This document shows positions 49,259 through 59,400 of a DNA stretch of 64,000 nt, in pieces. The translations under genes were made by a program, and so were the position numbers. Within the stretch, counting starts at the first letter, position 1. Each line of letters opens with the position of its first letter. This DNA comes from Odontesthes bonariensis. Lineage: Eukaryota; Chordata; Actinopteri; Atheriniformes; Atherinopsidae. The notes beneath the pieces are model-generated. The model worked only from the letters and a program-made list of their open reading frames with translations, ran no database searches and was not told where the DNA came from. The stretch spans positions 455,116 through 519,115 of the forward strand of contig NC_134523.1 of NCBI RefSeq assembly GCF_027942865.1, written 5' to 3'.

Positions 49259-49850
49259 TGGATGAACTCTATCTGAGCCTAATGTTCCAGCAGAGTTAGC
49301 TAAAGACTGTTTGGTCCAGTTCAACGCTGGACTGAAGAAGCTGAGCCACAGAGAGGGATCAGTTCCAACTCTCAGAGCCTGAACTTCAGAGCAGGGAAAT
49401 GGAAGCATCTGAGAAATAACTCATGGTTTATTTATTGAGTTATTTTCTCCTTTAGCAGCAGCTAACGCTAACAGCGTAGCTAATGAAGGTGACATACACC
49501 AGCTTCTAAGGAGGTATTGTTGTTCCTTTCTGAAAGATGAACATCTTTGTTCCCACATTACTTTGTTAGCTGAAGCTTTCTGGCTGAACGGTTCTGTTCT
49601 GTAAACAGCTGTGTGGATAAGGTGTGTTTCCAACCCAACACCGCTCCTCTCCTCACTCTTTTAGAGGTGTTACATTAGGTAAGATCTCAGGAAATAATGC
49701 CAATCTTTAAAAAAAAAAGGGCAGAATATATGTGTCCTTTATCTTTTTACTCTTTTCTTGTCATTGTGACTTTATTCCAACTCGCCGGGTCGGGCGTTTT
49801 CAGCAGAAATGTCACCTGATCTGACCACCATGACTCAGCAAAGTACAAAA
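49259..49850. other. Flank of the 51-bp VNTR, repeated inverted in ppt1 intron 2
   Basis: 49259-49570 (through AGCTAACGCTAACAG and GATGAACATCTTTG) is similar to the reverse complement of 58040-58370. The two stretches plus VNTR form an inverted duplicate. No gene seen. Confidence 0.7.
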
Positions 49851-49855
49851 TGTTG

Positions 49856-49861
49856 TTTATT
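49856..49861 (-). terminator. Probable rragc poly(A) signal (AATAAA)
   Basis: AATAAA on the minus strand about 490 nt past the rragc stop codon, which would give a 3' UTR of about 0.5 kb. Confidence 0.55.
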
Positions 49862-50353
49862 GGAGACTCAAACAAAAATACAACAGATTCTGGTAGTTTC
49901 TGAAACATTCAGACGGAGTAACAAAGGCTCCACATGAGGATGTTTCTGGGGTTTAAAAAGTTAAAAAGTTCAATAATTCAACGTTAAATGAGCTTTGAGA
50001 GAAATCTGCAGTTCTGTTTGAGTCTGAAACTGGATCAAAATGTCTTTTATGTGTTCAGAAAAACCTGCAGCTTCAACGTGAGACGCATCACACAGTAAAG
50101 TCGGTCAGTGGCGACTGTAACGTGAAGGTTCAAACTCATTAAAGCTTCCAGGAGAAGCTGGTTTCAGCTTCCTGAAACTGTGGCTCGGTCCTGAAGCTCC
50201 GCCTCCAGGTTCCTGTCAGACTCAGAAGCTCACTTTTCTGCATCAACTCAAAGTTGATGCAGAAAAGTGGCCAATCAGAGGGGCGGCCGCCTCCTCAGCT
50301 TCCTGCTTCGTGGGTCTGTGCGAGCCGCTTCACGGCGGCTTTAAGCGGCGGCT

Positions 50354-53300
50354 TTAAGCGGCGCTTCCGTTCAGCGCCGCGTACTTCGGGCCCGTCGGCT
50401 TGGTGCTGGAGGAGCTCGGCGGGCTCCAGGCGGCGCCTTCAAACAAGCTGCCGACCTCAAACACTTCGTGGATGGCTTTCCGGAAACAGTGGAAATTATA
50501 ATCTATCAAACCTGCAGAGGACAAAATACAGCGATTAATTCAAAATGTGACACACAAAAATAAATAAATAAAAATCAGCGTTTTCATTGTTTTTATAGCA
50601 GCTGGAACCGGTCAGGTCTTAAGTACTGAGGCCAACGGAACACACACTGTTGTTTTCAGGTTGAACTCATGTGTTTTTACTCCATCAGGTTTGCTGTTCT
50701 TTGCTGTATTTTCCATGCGTATCAGGCAGATCTGAACGCTTTGTGAGGGCTAGGGCTGGGTATCGTGGCCAATTTCCTAAATCGATTCGATTTCAATTCA
50801 TAAGGTTCTGAATCGATAAATCACGATTTGATTCGATTCAATCTGCTCTTAAATAATGAAAATGGCCCAACTGTTTTACAAAATACTAATGTATCTTATT
50901 TTATCTATTATTTTCACCATAAACAACAGGTTTTAAGTGCAAACTTGTGAATTGGGACAGTTTAAACTTCAGCTGTGAACACAAAAGTGCCATTTTAATA
51001 AAATTCTAAAGGAATTGCAAGTGAAAGTGTTGAACTACAACATTCCATCACTGCAAATTGCATGAAGGCATTTCATGTTTCTTAATGTGCAAAAATGGTA
51101 ATAATAATAATAATAATAACATGGCTCTGAAAGGATCAGATTATTGGCTAAATTACAATCAGACTGAGTTATTAAGGGTAATTCTCCTTGGATATCTGGC
51201 GGTGAATGAATGGGATCAGAGGCACAAAGCGTGTCATACCCCGGTATGATAGGTGGCGCTGTACCCATTCCAGCTGTTGCTAATAGAGCCACTTCCTGTT
51301 GACCTCTGCACCACCAACAAACTCAGGCGTTGGAGAAAGATGGAGAACGCAGAGCCAGATGAAGCTACGTCCCTCTACATTTGCTCTGTGATGAGCTGCT
51401 TGTTGCACAAACTCGATGCCCAACGGAGCATTCTCCATCGCGTTGTTTGTTTCTTTCTGACGGCGACAACAACAGGAATATCGTCTCCTTTGACTTCCGG
51501 GTCACGACCCCGGGAAAACATCTGGAGCATGCGCAGAACGCAAAGTCTGATTCACCACGAGCTTCAGCGTCTACAAGCAGGTTTAGAGTGACTTTAACCC
51601 AGTTATCTCAGGGTCTGAATCCCATCCGATCCAGTTCTTAGTCAGATTAAGGTGTCTACATGCATTTAATAACTCAATCTGATTGTAATTTAGCCAATAA
51701 TCCGATCCCTTCAGGGCCATGTGACCCCACTGAGTTACAGGTGTGACACATGATGCAGTTCTGCGTGTTCACCACAGGGGGGAGCTGCCTCCATCACCGC
51801 TCACTCTGTATGAATTAGGATGTTCTGGAGTTCAGAAGTATTCATGAATCCATTTTTACAGATTTATGGGTATAAGTAAGGTAACCTGACCTGGTTTATG
51901 AAAACTCTGGTTTAATTAAAGCTAAACTCAAACAGAATTTAGTGAGTCATCACTTCAGTGTCGTGAGCAGAGCTGACTGAAATAGAAACTCGACCTTTCC
52001 TCTCGAAGCTCTCCTCCCTGAGGATGCAGACGAGGGCGAGGAACCTGGTGACCTCCTTCAGGTACAGCACCGTCGTGTTGTTGAGCTTGATGATGGCCGA
52101 AGACTCTTTGTCGTAGGCGCAGCCATCCTCCATCAGCCTGGCAGAGGAGGGAAAGCAGCTTTAAACCCTCGCATCTTCAGCCAAGCCTCAAACAGGAAAC
52201 AGGAAACTGTTCTCACCCGTAGATGCAGGAGACGTCTATGACCACGTCGATCATGTCACAGCAGAGCTCGTAGGACTGCATGTCCACGGGAGAGCTGTCC
52301 GTGGCGATGTAGATCTTACTGACCACGTCAAACAGGAAGGCCTTCTCTATGCCAGAGTGCTGCGGGGGGGCAGCCAGGACGTTATCAAATCAAATCAGAT
52401 TTATTTGTAGCACATTTCATGTATAAAACAATTCAAAGTGCTTCACATAAAATAAAAGCATTGCAGCAGGGAGTGGAAGAAGCATTAAAATATATAAAAG
52501 AATATAAAGAGAAACAAATAAAATCATTTAAATGAATTTAAAAACCAGCAACAGTCCAGATAAGTTCAAAGATATCGTGCAGATTTCATGCATAGACACA
52601 TGAGAACAGAAATGTCTTTAACCTGGATTTAAAAATGTCTCCATTTGGTGAAAGTTTAACCTCCACACACAGAGCAGGAGATTCTGCATGAATGAAACGT
52701 ACGGATATGAAGATGTTCAGGAGGTTCTCCAGCGTCGGCAGCTGAGGAATCAGCTTCTGCACGACTTTACTGAAGGCCTCGAAAATGGAGTGGTCGTAGA
52801 TGCTGGTCAGGTAGAAGCTGAGGAGGACAGAGGGCTGTCAGCAAGCTGCTTCTGTGCACACACACCGTGCACACACACCGTGCACACACCGTGCACACTC
52901 ACCGTGCACACTCACCTGAGGTGGAGCTTCTCCAGGCTGGCGTCCGCCAGGTCATCGTTGGCCCTCTGGTGGACGTCTCTCTGCGTCTCTATCTTGTGGT
53001 CGTCCGACAGTCCGTCCACTTTGTGGATAAACACCTCGAAGTTGATGTCGGGGTTCACTTTGTAGGCTCGGGACACGGTCAGATGAAGCCGCCCCAGAGC
53101 CTCCACGTAGTCGTCCTGCGGGCAGAAAACAGGTGAGCAGCGAGCTCGCCCGACGCGGGACGAGGCGAGCCTCGCGTCCGTCCTACCTGAGCGTCGATGA
53201 CGAAGATCAGGGCGCCGGTTCCCGTGAAAATCATCTCGCTGTCGAACGTGGGGTCGAAGAAGTCCACCTGGCCGGGGAAGTCCCAGATCTGGAAGTTGAC

Positions 53301-54903
53301 GAAGGAGCTGCTGGAGATGTCGTCCTTGTAGATTTTGTTGGTGCTCTCCAGGAACAAAGTCTCGTTGGGCGACATCTTGTGGAAAACAACCTGAACAGAG
53401 GCGATAAAAGTCGCTGTGAGTGTCGGTTCCACCGGAGAAAAACAGGATCAATAAACTGATGAATAAACTGATCGATCAGGACCGCAGGGACAGCGGCGCT
53501 GATTCTGCATCAGACTGATCAGAAAACATCCCTCCTGTCGTCCTGTTTAACCCTCCTGTTGTCCTGTTTAACCCTCCTGTCGTCCTGCGGGTCCAAAGTG
53601 AGCCACCACCATGTTTAGCTGCAGAAAAAATACCTTAAACTATCTTTTTCCAACTTGAAATGTTATGACTTTTCCTAAAGGGACCCCATCATTAGAAAAA
53701 GTCAGACTTTATGTTTGTTTATGTTTCCATGTGGGCTGTACACCACTAGGGTACAAAGATTGTCTTTTGGGTCATTTTTGACCCGTGAATTATAAAAACA
53801 TTTAAACAGCAGAAAAAAGTTCAGTTTTTTTACTGTTTTTTTTTAACTGTTTTTAACTGTTTTTTTCCCTTTCAATATAATTAATTTAGAAGTAATTACT
53901 TCACATTTATATAATAGCAATAATAAACCTTTATTATGTAAAAGAAAACTGAGAAAACAAGAAAACTGTTGGTCCAGCTGACAGTTGGTTTGTGGTAAAA
54001 AAAAAAGTGTAATCCTGAAAACTGGTGATTGTCTTTTTGTATTGTGTAACATAAAATACATGATAAAAATGTATTGAATTGAGCTGAATAGATAAATAAC
54101 AGGTGGTTTCATCATACAAAATAGATTTTGGATTTAAAGTTCAATTAAGTTGCTTTATTTTGGGGCTTTGGTAGGGCGGGGCATTTCTGACCCAAAGGAC
54201 AAAGGGAGTAAACACAATGTTAAGACCGTATAAAGGGTTAATACTCTGTTATATGTACATTTGGTACAGCTGTATTCTTGTTTTTATCTTGTTGTAAAGC
54301 ACTTTGAGTACCATTTGGCTCTTGTAAAGGGCTATATAAATAAAGTTTGATTGATTGATTGATTGAGCTGCAATAATTACTGTTAAAACTTTATTGATAA
54401 TGTGATATTTTGTATATCCTGTTCTTATCTGCAACACCCGGCTTTAATCAAACTATTTCCCTTGCAGGATCAATAAAGTCTTAATCTGTTATAAAGTACA
54501 GTAAATGTGTTGCCAACCCTGAATGTTTCTGTTTAGTGACCTCTGACCCCTGGGCCCTTTGGGCTCACATTGTTGGTAAAGCTACTCATCATAAATGAGG
54601 CTTAAAGTAACACAGACCCATAAACTACAGCTTCATCCACCTCTGAACAACCTGTGTGAGTGCGTGTCAGTGTTTTCTGTGCGTGTCGGTGATCGGGAGC
54701 GAGCTCCGTGCCTTCTGGATGGAGGACTTCCCGCTGCGCCTCAGCCCCATCAGGAGGATCCTCGGCCGGTCAGCGGAGGAGTCCAGCCCCGGCTCCAGCT
54801 CCGGTTCCTCCGCACCGTAGCCGAAGCTCTTCGGGAAGGAGCCCACCACGTCGTAGCTGCCGGCCAGAGCGGCGGCGGCGGCGGCGTCGTACTGGATGTT
54901 CAT
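50354..54903 (-). CDS. rragc: Ras-related GTP-binding protein C (RagC)
   Basis: RagC pairs with RagA/B on the lysosomal surface and recruits mTORC1 when amino acids are plentiful. Seven minus-strand exons: 54712-54903, 53187-53390, 52916-53115, 52703-52817, 52217-52359, 51995-52137 and 50354-50511 (1155 bp, 384 aa; human RRAGC 399). The G-domain includes the P-loop GLRRSGKSS (residues 53-61), WDFPGQ (100-105) and HKVD (163-166). A roadblock-type C-terminal domain follows. The N-terminus [18 protein letters not shown] separates RagC from RagD. The start MNIQYD at 54903 parallels the mammalian start. Intron 1 has a GC rather than GT donor (54710-54711); the other donors are GT. The C-tail after HEVFEVG is unlike the human tail. 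Intron 4 is almost entirely an R1 retroposon copy. The gene is head to head with ppt1. Confidence 0.96.
50751..51060. mobile_element. Possible MITE-like fragment in rragc intron 6
   Basis: Starts CTAGGGCTGGGTATCG followed by several ATCGATTCGATT motifs, as in a common class of teleost hAT-like MITEs. The far end could not be placed. Confidence 0.4.
51120..51722. mobile_element. MITE with about 55-bp terminal inverted repeats (rragc intron 6)
   Basis: Left end CATGGCTCTGAAAGGATCAG with ATTATTGGCTAAATTACAAT inside. The right end is its near-complement (TTGTAATTTAGCCAATAAT at about 51684, ending CAGGGCCATG). The interior has no transposase. Total length about 600 bp. Confidence 0.8.
52385..52660 (-). 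mobile_element. R1 retroposon copy filling rragc intron 4
   Basis: Reverse-strand copy of the repeat at 23140-23400, starting at its AAATCAAATCAGATTTATTT tail. The intron is only 343 bp (52360-52702), so this insertion makes up about four fifths of it. Confidence 0.75.
53549..54240. mobile_element. R2 repeat copy in rragc intron 1
   Basis: Starts TTAACCCTCCTGTTGTCC (the first unit is itself tandemly repeated) and ends TATAAAGGGTTAA, so both ends carry TTAA with CCC/GGG. It contains GGGTCATTTTTGACCCG. TTAA ends suggest a piggyBac-type nonautonomous element, but this is inference from the ends only. Confidence 0.6.
54285..54368 (+). mobile_element. L2-type LINE tail (rragc intron 1)
   Basis: GTAAAGCACTTTGAGTACC, GGCTATATAAATAAAG and a TTGATTGATTGATTGA tail. 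Confidence 0.6.
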
Positions 54904-55316
54904 GCCGCAGGTCGGAGCCCGGCCCGCTGGTTCTGGAAGCTCCGGCTGGAACAAACCGAACCATCCGACAGGAATGTTGTTGTTGTTGTTGTTTTGCAAC
55001 CAGCTAGCATGGTAAGCTAGCTCGGGTTCCGTCGTCTGGTGATTACGTCACACAATATGGCTGTCCGCTTGAATAGGAGTACATTGTGATTGGCTGTACG
55101 TCTGTACGTCGGACAGTTGTGATTGGCTGTAGTAGCCATAGTAACCGTAACTAGGCGCTGTGCGTTGGAGAGTTGTTTTTTTTCTCGGTCTTTCGGTGAT
55201 CGGCAGCAGCTATGGAGAGCTTTTACGAAGAAATTACACTACAATATACATACATAAAGTCTAAGTAAATAAAACAAATACACAAACTGAAAAAAATAGC
55301 TTAAAGAAATGGCTTG

Positions 55317-55317
<1 letters not shown>

Positions 55318-55384
<67 letters not shown>
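55318..55384. repeat. (TATC)n microsatellite
   Basis: About 16 perfect tetranucleotide units in the rragc-ppt1 spacer. Confidence 0.97.
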
Positions 55385-55454
55385 GGTAAGCTAGCATGGT
55401 AAGCTAACCCGCTGCGCCGTGTTCACATAACGGAACAGCAGCTCAGACCCAAAC

Positions 55455-55627
55455 TGGCCTGTAAGCCCCTCCCCTCGCTTCTGATTGGCCGCTTGCTCCA
55501 AACATTTAAGACACTGGCACGTAGCCCCTCCCCTCGTTTCTGATTGGCCACTTGCTCCAAACATTTAAGTCACTGGCACGTAGCCCCTCCCCTCGTTTCT
55601 GATTGGCCGCTCGCTCCAAACATTTAA
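55455..55627. promoter_or_regulatory. Triplicated CCAAT/GC-box module, 59-bp period
   Basis: Three copies of a segment with CCCCTCCCCTCG, TTCTGATTGGCC and GCTCCAAACATTTAA. ATTGG occurs at 55484, 55543 and 55602, exactly 59 bp apart. NF-Y binds CCAAT and Sp/KLF factors bind CCCCTCCC-type boxes, so each copy is a complete small promoter module. Confidence 0.7.
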
Positions 55628-55637
55628 CTCACGTGAC
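55628..55637. promoter_or_regulatory. CLEAR-type TFEB/MITF E-box
   Basis: CTCACGTGAC matches the CLEAR consensus GTCACGTGAC at 9 of 10 positions and contains the full TCACGTGA palindrome. It lies just downstream of the CCAAT module, between two genes of lysosomal function. Binding is inferred. Confidence 0.6.
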
Positions 55638-55977
55638 AAGCAGTCCAAGTGCCAAGCAGGAAGGAAGGCAAAGCGGTGAGTAATGTTTCTTAAGATTTTA
55701 TAACACTGTAAAATGCCGTTAAAAGTCCTTATTTTGAAACTTTGCCCTTTTTTTATAAAAGCATTTGTTGGACTTAAACGTTACGTAGAGCAGAAAGCTG
55801 CTTCCACGCGTTTAAATATGGATTTATTTGTTGTAAATCTGCAGTTTTTAGCTGGTTGGAGCTAATTTTACGAGTGGATTAAAGGCTGAGTTTTTACCTC
55901 TTTCTTAGGGAAAACTTTTTTATTCTCACCCTGCTTTGATTGCTTACAGTTTTATCGTCCACAAAGCTGTGAGATTT

Positions 55978-56260
55978 ATCAAATCAAATCAAATTTATTT
56001 ATACAGCACATTTCATGTACAAACAATTGAAAGAGCTTTACATAAAATAAAAGCATTGCAGCAGGGAGAGGAAGAAGCATTAAAATACATAAAAGAATAC
56101 AAAGAGAAACAAATAAAATAATTTTAAAACCAGCAACAGTCCAGATAAGTTCAAAGATATCGTGCAGATTTCATGCATAGACACATGAGAACAGAAATGT
56201 TTTTAACCTGGAATTAAAAATGTCTCCATTTGGTGAAAGTTTAATCTCCACTGGCAGTTT
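55978..56260 (-). mobile_element. R1 retroposon copy upstream of ppt1
   Basis: Reverse-strand copy of the repeat at 23140-23400. It begins AAATCAAATCAAATTTATTT and runs to CCATTTGGTGAAAGTTTAAT. Confidence 0.75.
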
Positions 56261-56428
56261 GTTCCACTTGTTTGCAGCATAACAGCTAAATGCTGCTTAT
56301 TTATTAGAGTTCTTGTAGAAACTCTGCTCTGAGGCGGATTGGAGGGTTTTTGTTCCGCTCTGAGGGCAGTTCCTGCTGCCTCTGGGTGGCTTTAAGCTCC
56401 TCACAGGGAGCAGAAACCAGAACTGATC

Positions 56429-59400
56429 ATGTGGGTGATCACCAGTTTCAGGATGGCTGTGTTCCTGGTTCTCCTCCTGGCTGCTCCGGTGCTGCTGGTC
56501 GCCTCTGGCCCGGTTCGTGACCCCAACAATGGGACCGTTCCTCTGGTGCTGTGGCATGGGATGGGTGAGTAACCACGGATATATAAATATATGGAAAACA
56601 TGCATTTGAACACGTTACTTCCCTTTCTGAGGGATTAGTGTAACCAGGGGCCTCCTGGGGCTTTAAATGGGCCCTAATGTTATGGTTCTGTGCAGGATAA
56701 GTGAACGTTTAGTGAACTTAATGGACATTATCCCCAGATGTTGGGTTCATTCGGACAGAAATCCTGTTTTCTGTCTGTCACACTGTGTTATCTTTGCTGT
56801 TTTTCACACATGCAGCTAAAGAAATGGGAACAAATCTTAATTCCAGTCTAAAACCCACAAAGAGCTTCTAGATTATTCATTTCTGCTGGCATAAAACACT
56901 TTAATCATTTCATTTATATTAATTGTTCCATAATTAGTCATTAGATTATATCTTATATTCCTTTTTAAGCTTTAAATTGAATCTTATTTACTTTTTCTTG
57001 ATGTTGAATAACATATAATTCTTATTATTTTCTGTTTTTTCCTACTTTTAGACGTGATAATGTTCATTATTTTGGGATTAGGATTTTTTTTAAACTGAAT
57101 TTCTTATATTAATTTGACTCTTTTGGTAACTGAAAGCAGTTTAAATGTAAATGTACAAAAAAGTTGAAACTATGAAGCTGTTTTTCACAGATGCAGCTAA
57201 AGAAATGGGAACAAATGATGTGTCTGTGTGAGTTTTCTCAAAGTTTTCTGTAAAAGTTGTGTAAAGTTGGCAGATTTACATGGAATAAGCAGAAGTTGGG
57301 TGGTTTGTAACAGCAGTGATGAGGCTGAGATCTCAGCAGGATTTTCAGGAAGCTGTTTCTCACTCGGGTGAGATCAGAAAAGATACCTGAAACATAATTT
57401 TATTCCCACGTTGGCTGTGGAAGTGAAAAAGAGAAACGCTCTTGTCCTGTGTTGACTTCATAATCAGATCAGTTGGTTGATTATTCACCAGAAAATGAAG
57501 CCTTTTGGGTCATTTTCGTGTCAAACGTTCCCAGGATGATTTCAGGTGTCTCACTGATGGTAACGTGTCAGTTGGTTGATTGTTCACCAGTAACGTGCAC
57601 GTGTGTCCTCCAGGTGACAGCTGCTGCAACCCGCTCAGCATGGGCGCCATAAAGAAGATGATCCAGGAGGAGATCTCTGGCATTTACGTGCTCTCGCTGA
57701 TGATCGGGAAAAACGTGCTGCAGGTACCGTGAAGCCTTCCATCAACGTTCAGACCTGATAAACGTCTCATCCAATCACAGCTTCTTTCCTGTGGTGCGTT
57801 TATAGAAAAAGATGCTCAGTGTAAGACATTAGTTTGACTAACTATAAAATGAAACCTGTAGAAACATTGTAGAGCCGTTTAAGCAGCGTATTACTCCGTT
57901 TAATGTTTGAGTAAACCTGTTTGTTCTTGCTGAGGGTGGGAGGATGATGCTGTGGGCTCACCTGAGGTCTTTGTAAATGTTCTGTCCAGGTCAGGTCCTC
58001 CCTGATGAGGAAACCCAGAAAGCTTCAGCTAACAAAGTAATGTGGGAACAATGATGTTCATCTTTCAGAAAGGAGCAGCAATAACCTTCATTAGCTAAGC
58101 TGTTAGCGTTAGCTGCTGCTAAAGGAGAAAATAACTCAATAAATAAACCATGAGTTATTTCTCAGATGCTTCCATTTCCCTGCTCTGGAGTTCAGGCTCT
58201 GAGAGTTGGAACCGATCCCTCTTTGTGGCTCAGCTTCTTCAGTCCAGCGTTGAACTGGAGCGAGTTGTTAAAACAGTGGGATGAAAACTGGCTGCTGCAC
58301 ATTTACAGTCTTTAGCTAACTCTGCTGGAACATTAGCCTCAGATAGAGTTCATCCACTTTTTACACTTCAGAAGCCCTGATATATGCTCCCAGGAACAGG
58401 AAGAAGGAGTTTTACACCTCAGACGCCCTGATATATGCTCCCAGGAACAGGAAGAAGGAGTTTTACACCTCAGACGCCCCGATATATGCTCCCAGGAACA
58501 GGAAGAAGGAGTTTTACCCAATCTTTCACCTTTAACTCCTATCTGTTTTTTGTTTTTTTTTGTCTGTTATGTAATCCCATCAGAGCTCCTCTCTGGGCTC
58601 TCCTTGTGCTTCTGGTTCTGAGGCTTTAACCTGTCGTTTCTCTGCAGGACACAGAAAACGGGTTTTTCCTGGACGTGAACGAGCAGGTGTCGATGGTGTG
58701 CAGTCAGCTGGCTCAGGACCCGAAGCTGCAGGGAGGATACAACGCCATGGGCTTCTCCCAGGGGGGGCAGTTTCTGTACGTGGCCGTTTGATTCTCCCGA
58801 GTCGGTCCGGCCCGTCCTTCGTCACATGTTCTGATTCCTCTCTCCGCAGGAGAGCCGTGGCTCAGCGCTGTCCTTCTCCACCAATGAGAACCCTGATCTC
58901 CGTCGGCGGTCAGCACCAAGGTGAGGTTTTACTCCCTGTGAGTGTTTCTGCTCTCTCATCGTGTGTCCAACACCTGTGTCTGTGCTCGCTCAGGTGTGTA
59001 CGGGCTGCCCAGGTGTCCCGGGGAGAGCTCCCACATCTGCGACATGATCCGCGAGGCCCTGAACAGGGGCGCCTACAGCGACCTGGTCCAGAAACAGTAA
59101 GTCTGTGTTCGATACTGCATACTACATACTGCATACTGCATACTGCATACTACATACTGCATACTACATACTGCATACTACATACTACATACTGCATACT
59201 ACATACTGCATACTACATGCTGCATACTGCATACTACATACTGCATACTACATACTACATACTGCATACTACATACTGCATACTACATACTGCATACTAC
59301 ATACTGCATACTGCATACTACATACTGCATACTACATACTACATACTGCATACTACATACTGCATACTACATGCTGCATACTGCATACTGCATACTACAT

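Larger units (their letters stand above)
54904..56428. promoter_or_regulatory. Head-to-head rragc-ppt1 intergenic promoter region
   Basis: 1.5 kb separates the two start codons. It holds inverted CCAAT boxes (ATTGG) at 55089, 55121, 55484, 55543 and 55602, GC-type CCCCTCCCCTC boxes, a CLEAR-like E-box and a TATC microsatellite. An R1 repeat at 55978-56260 sits on the ppt1 side. No TATA box is convincing. The 18-bp motif AGCTAGCATGGTAAGCTA occurs at about 55002 and again at about 55390. Confidence 0.6.

Noticed and set aside
54904-54999. Longer rragc N-terminus starting upstream of 54903
   Set aside because: The upstream frame has no ATG (it would begin at TTG) and contains an asparagine run from a GTT microsatellite. 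The ATG at 54903 fits the family start.
58698-59100. Continuous frame of over 100 codons across ppt1 exons 3-5
   Set aside because: It reads through introns 3 and 4 in another frame. The PPT1 frame requires splicing at GTACGT and GTGAGG.
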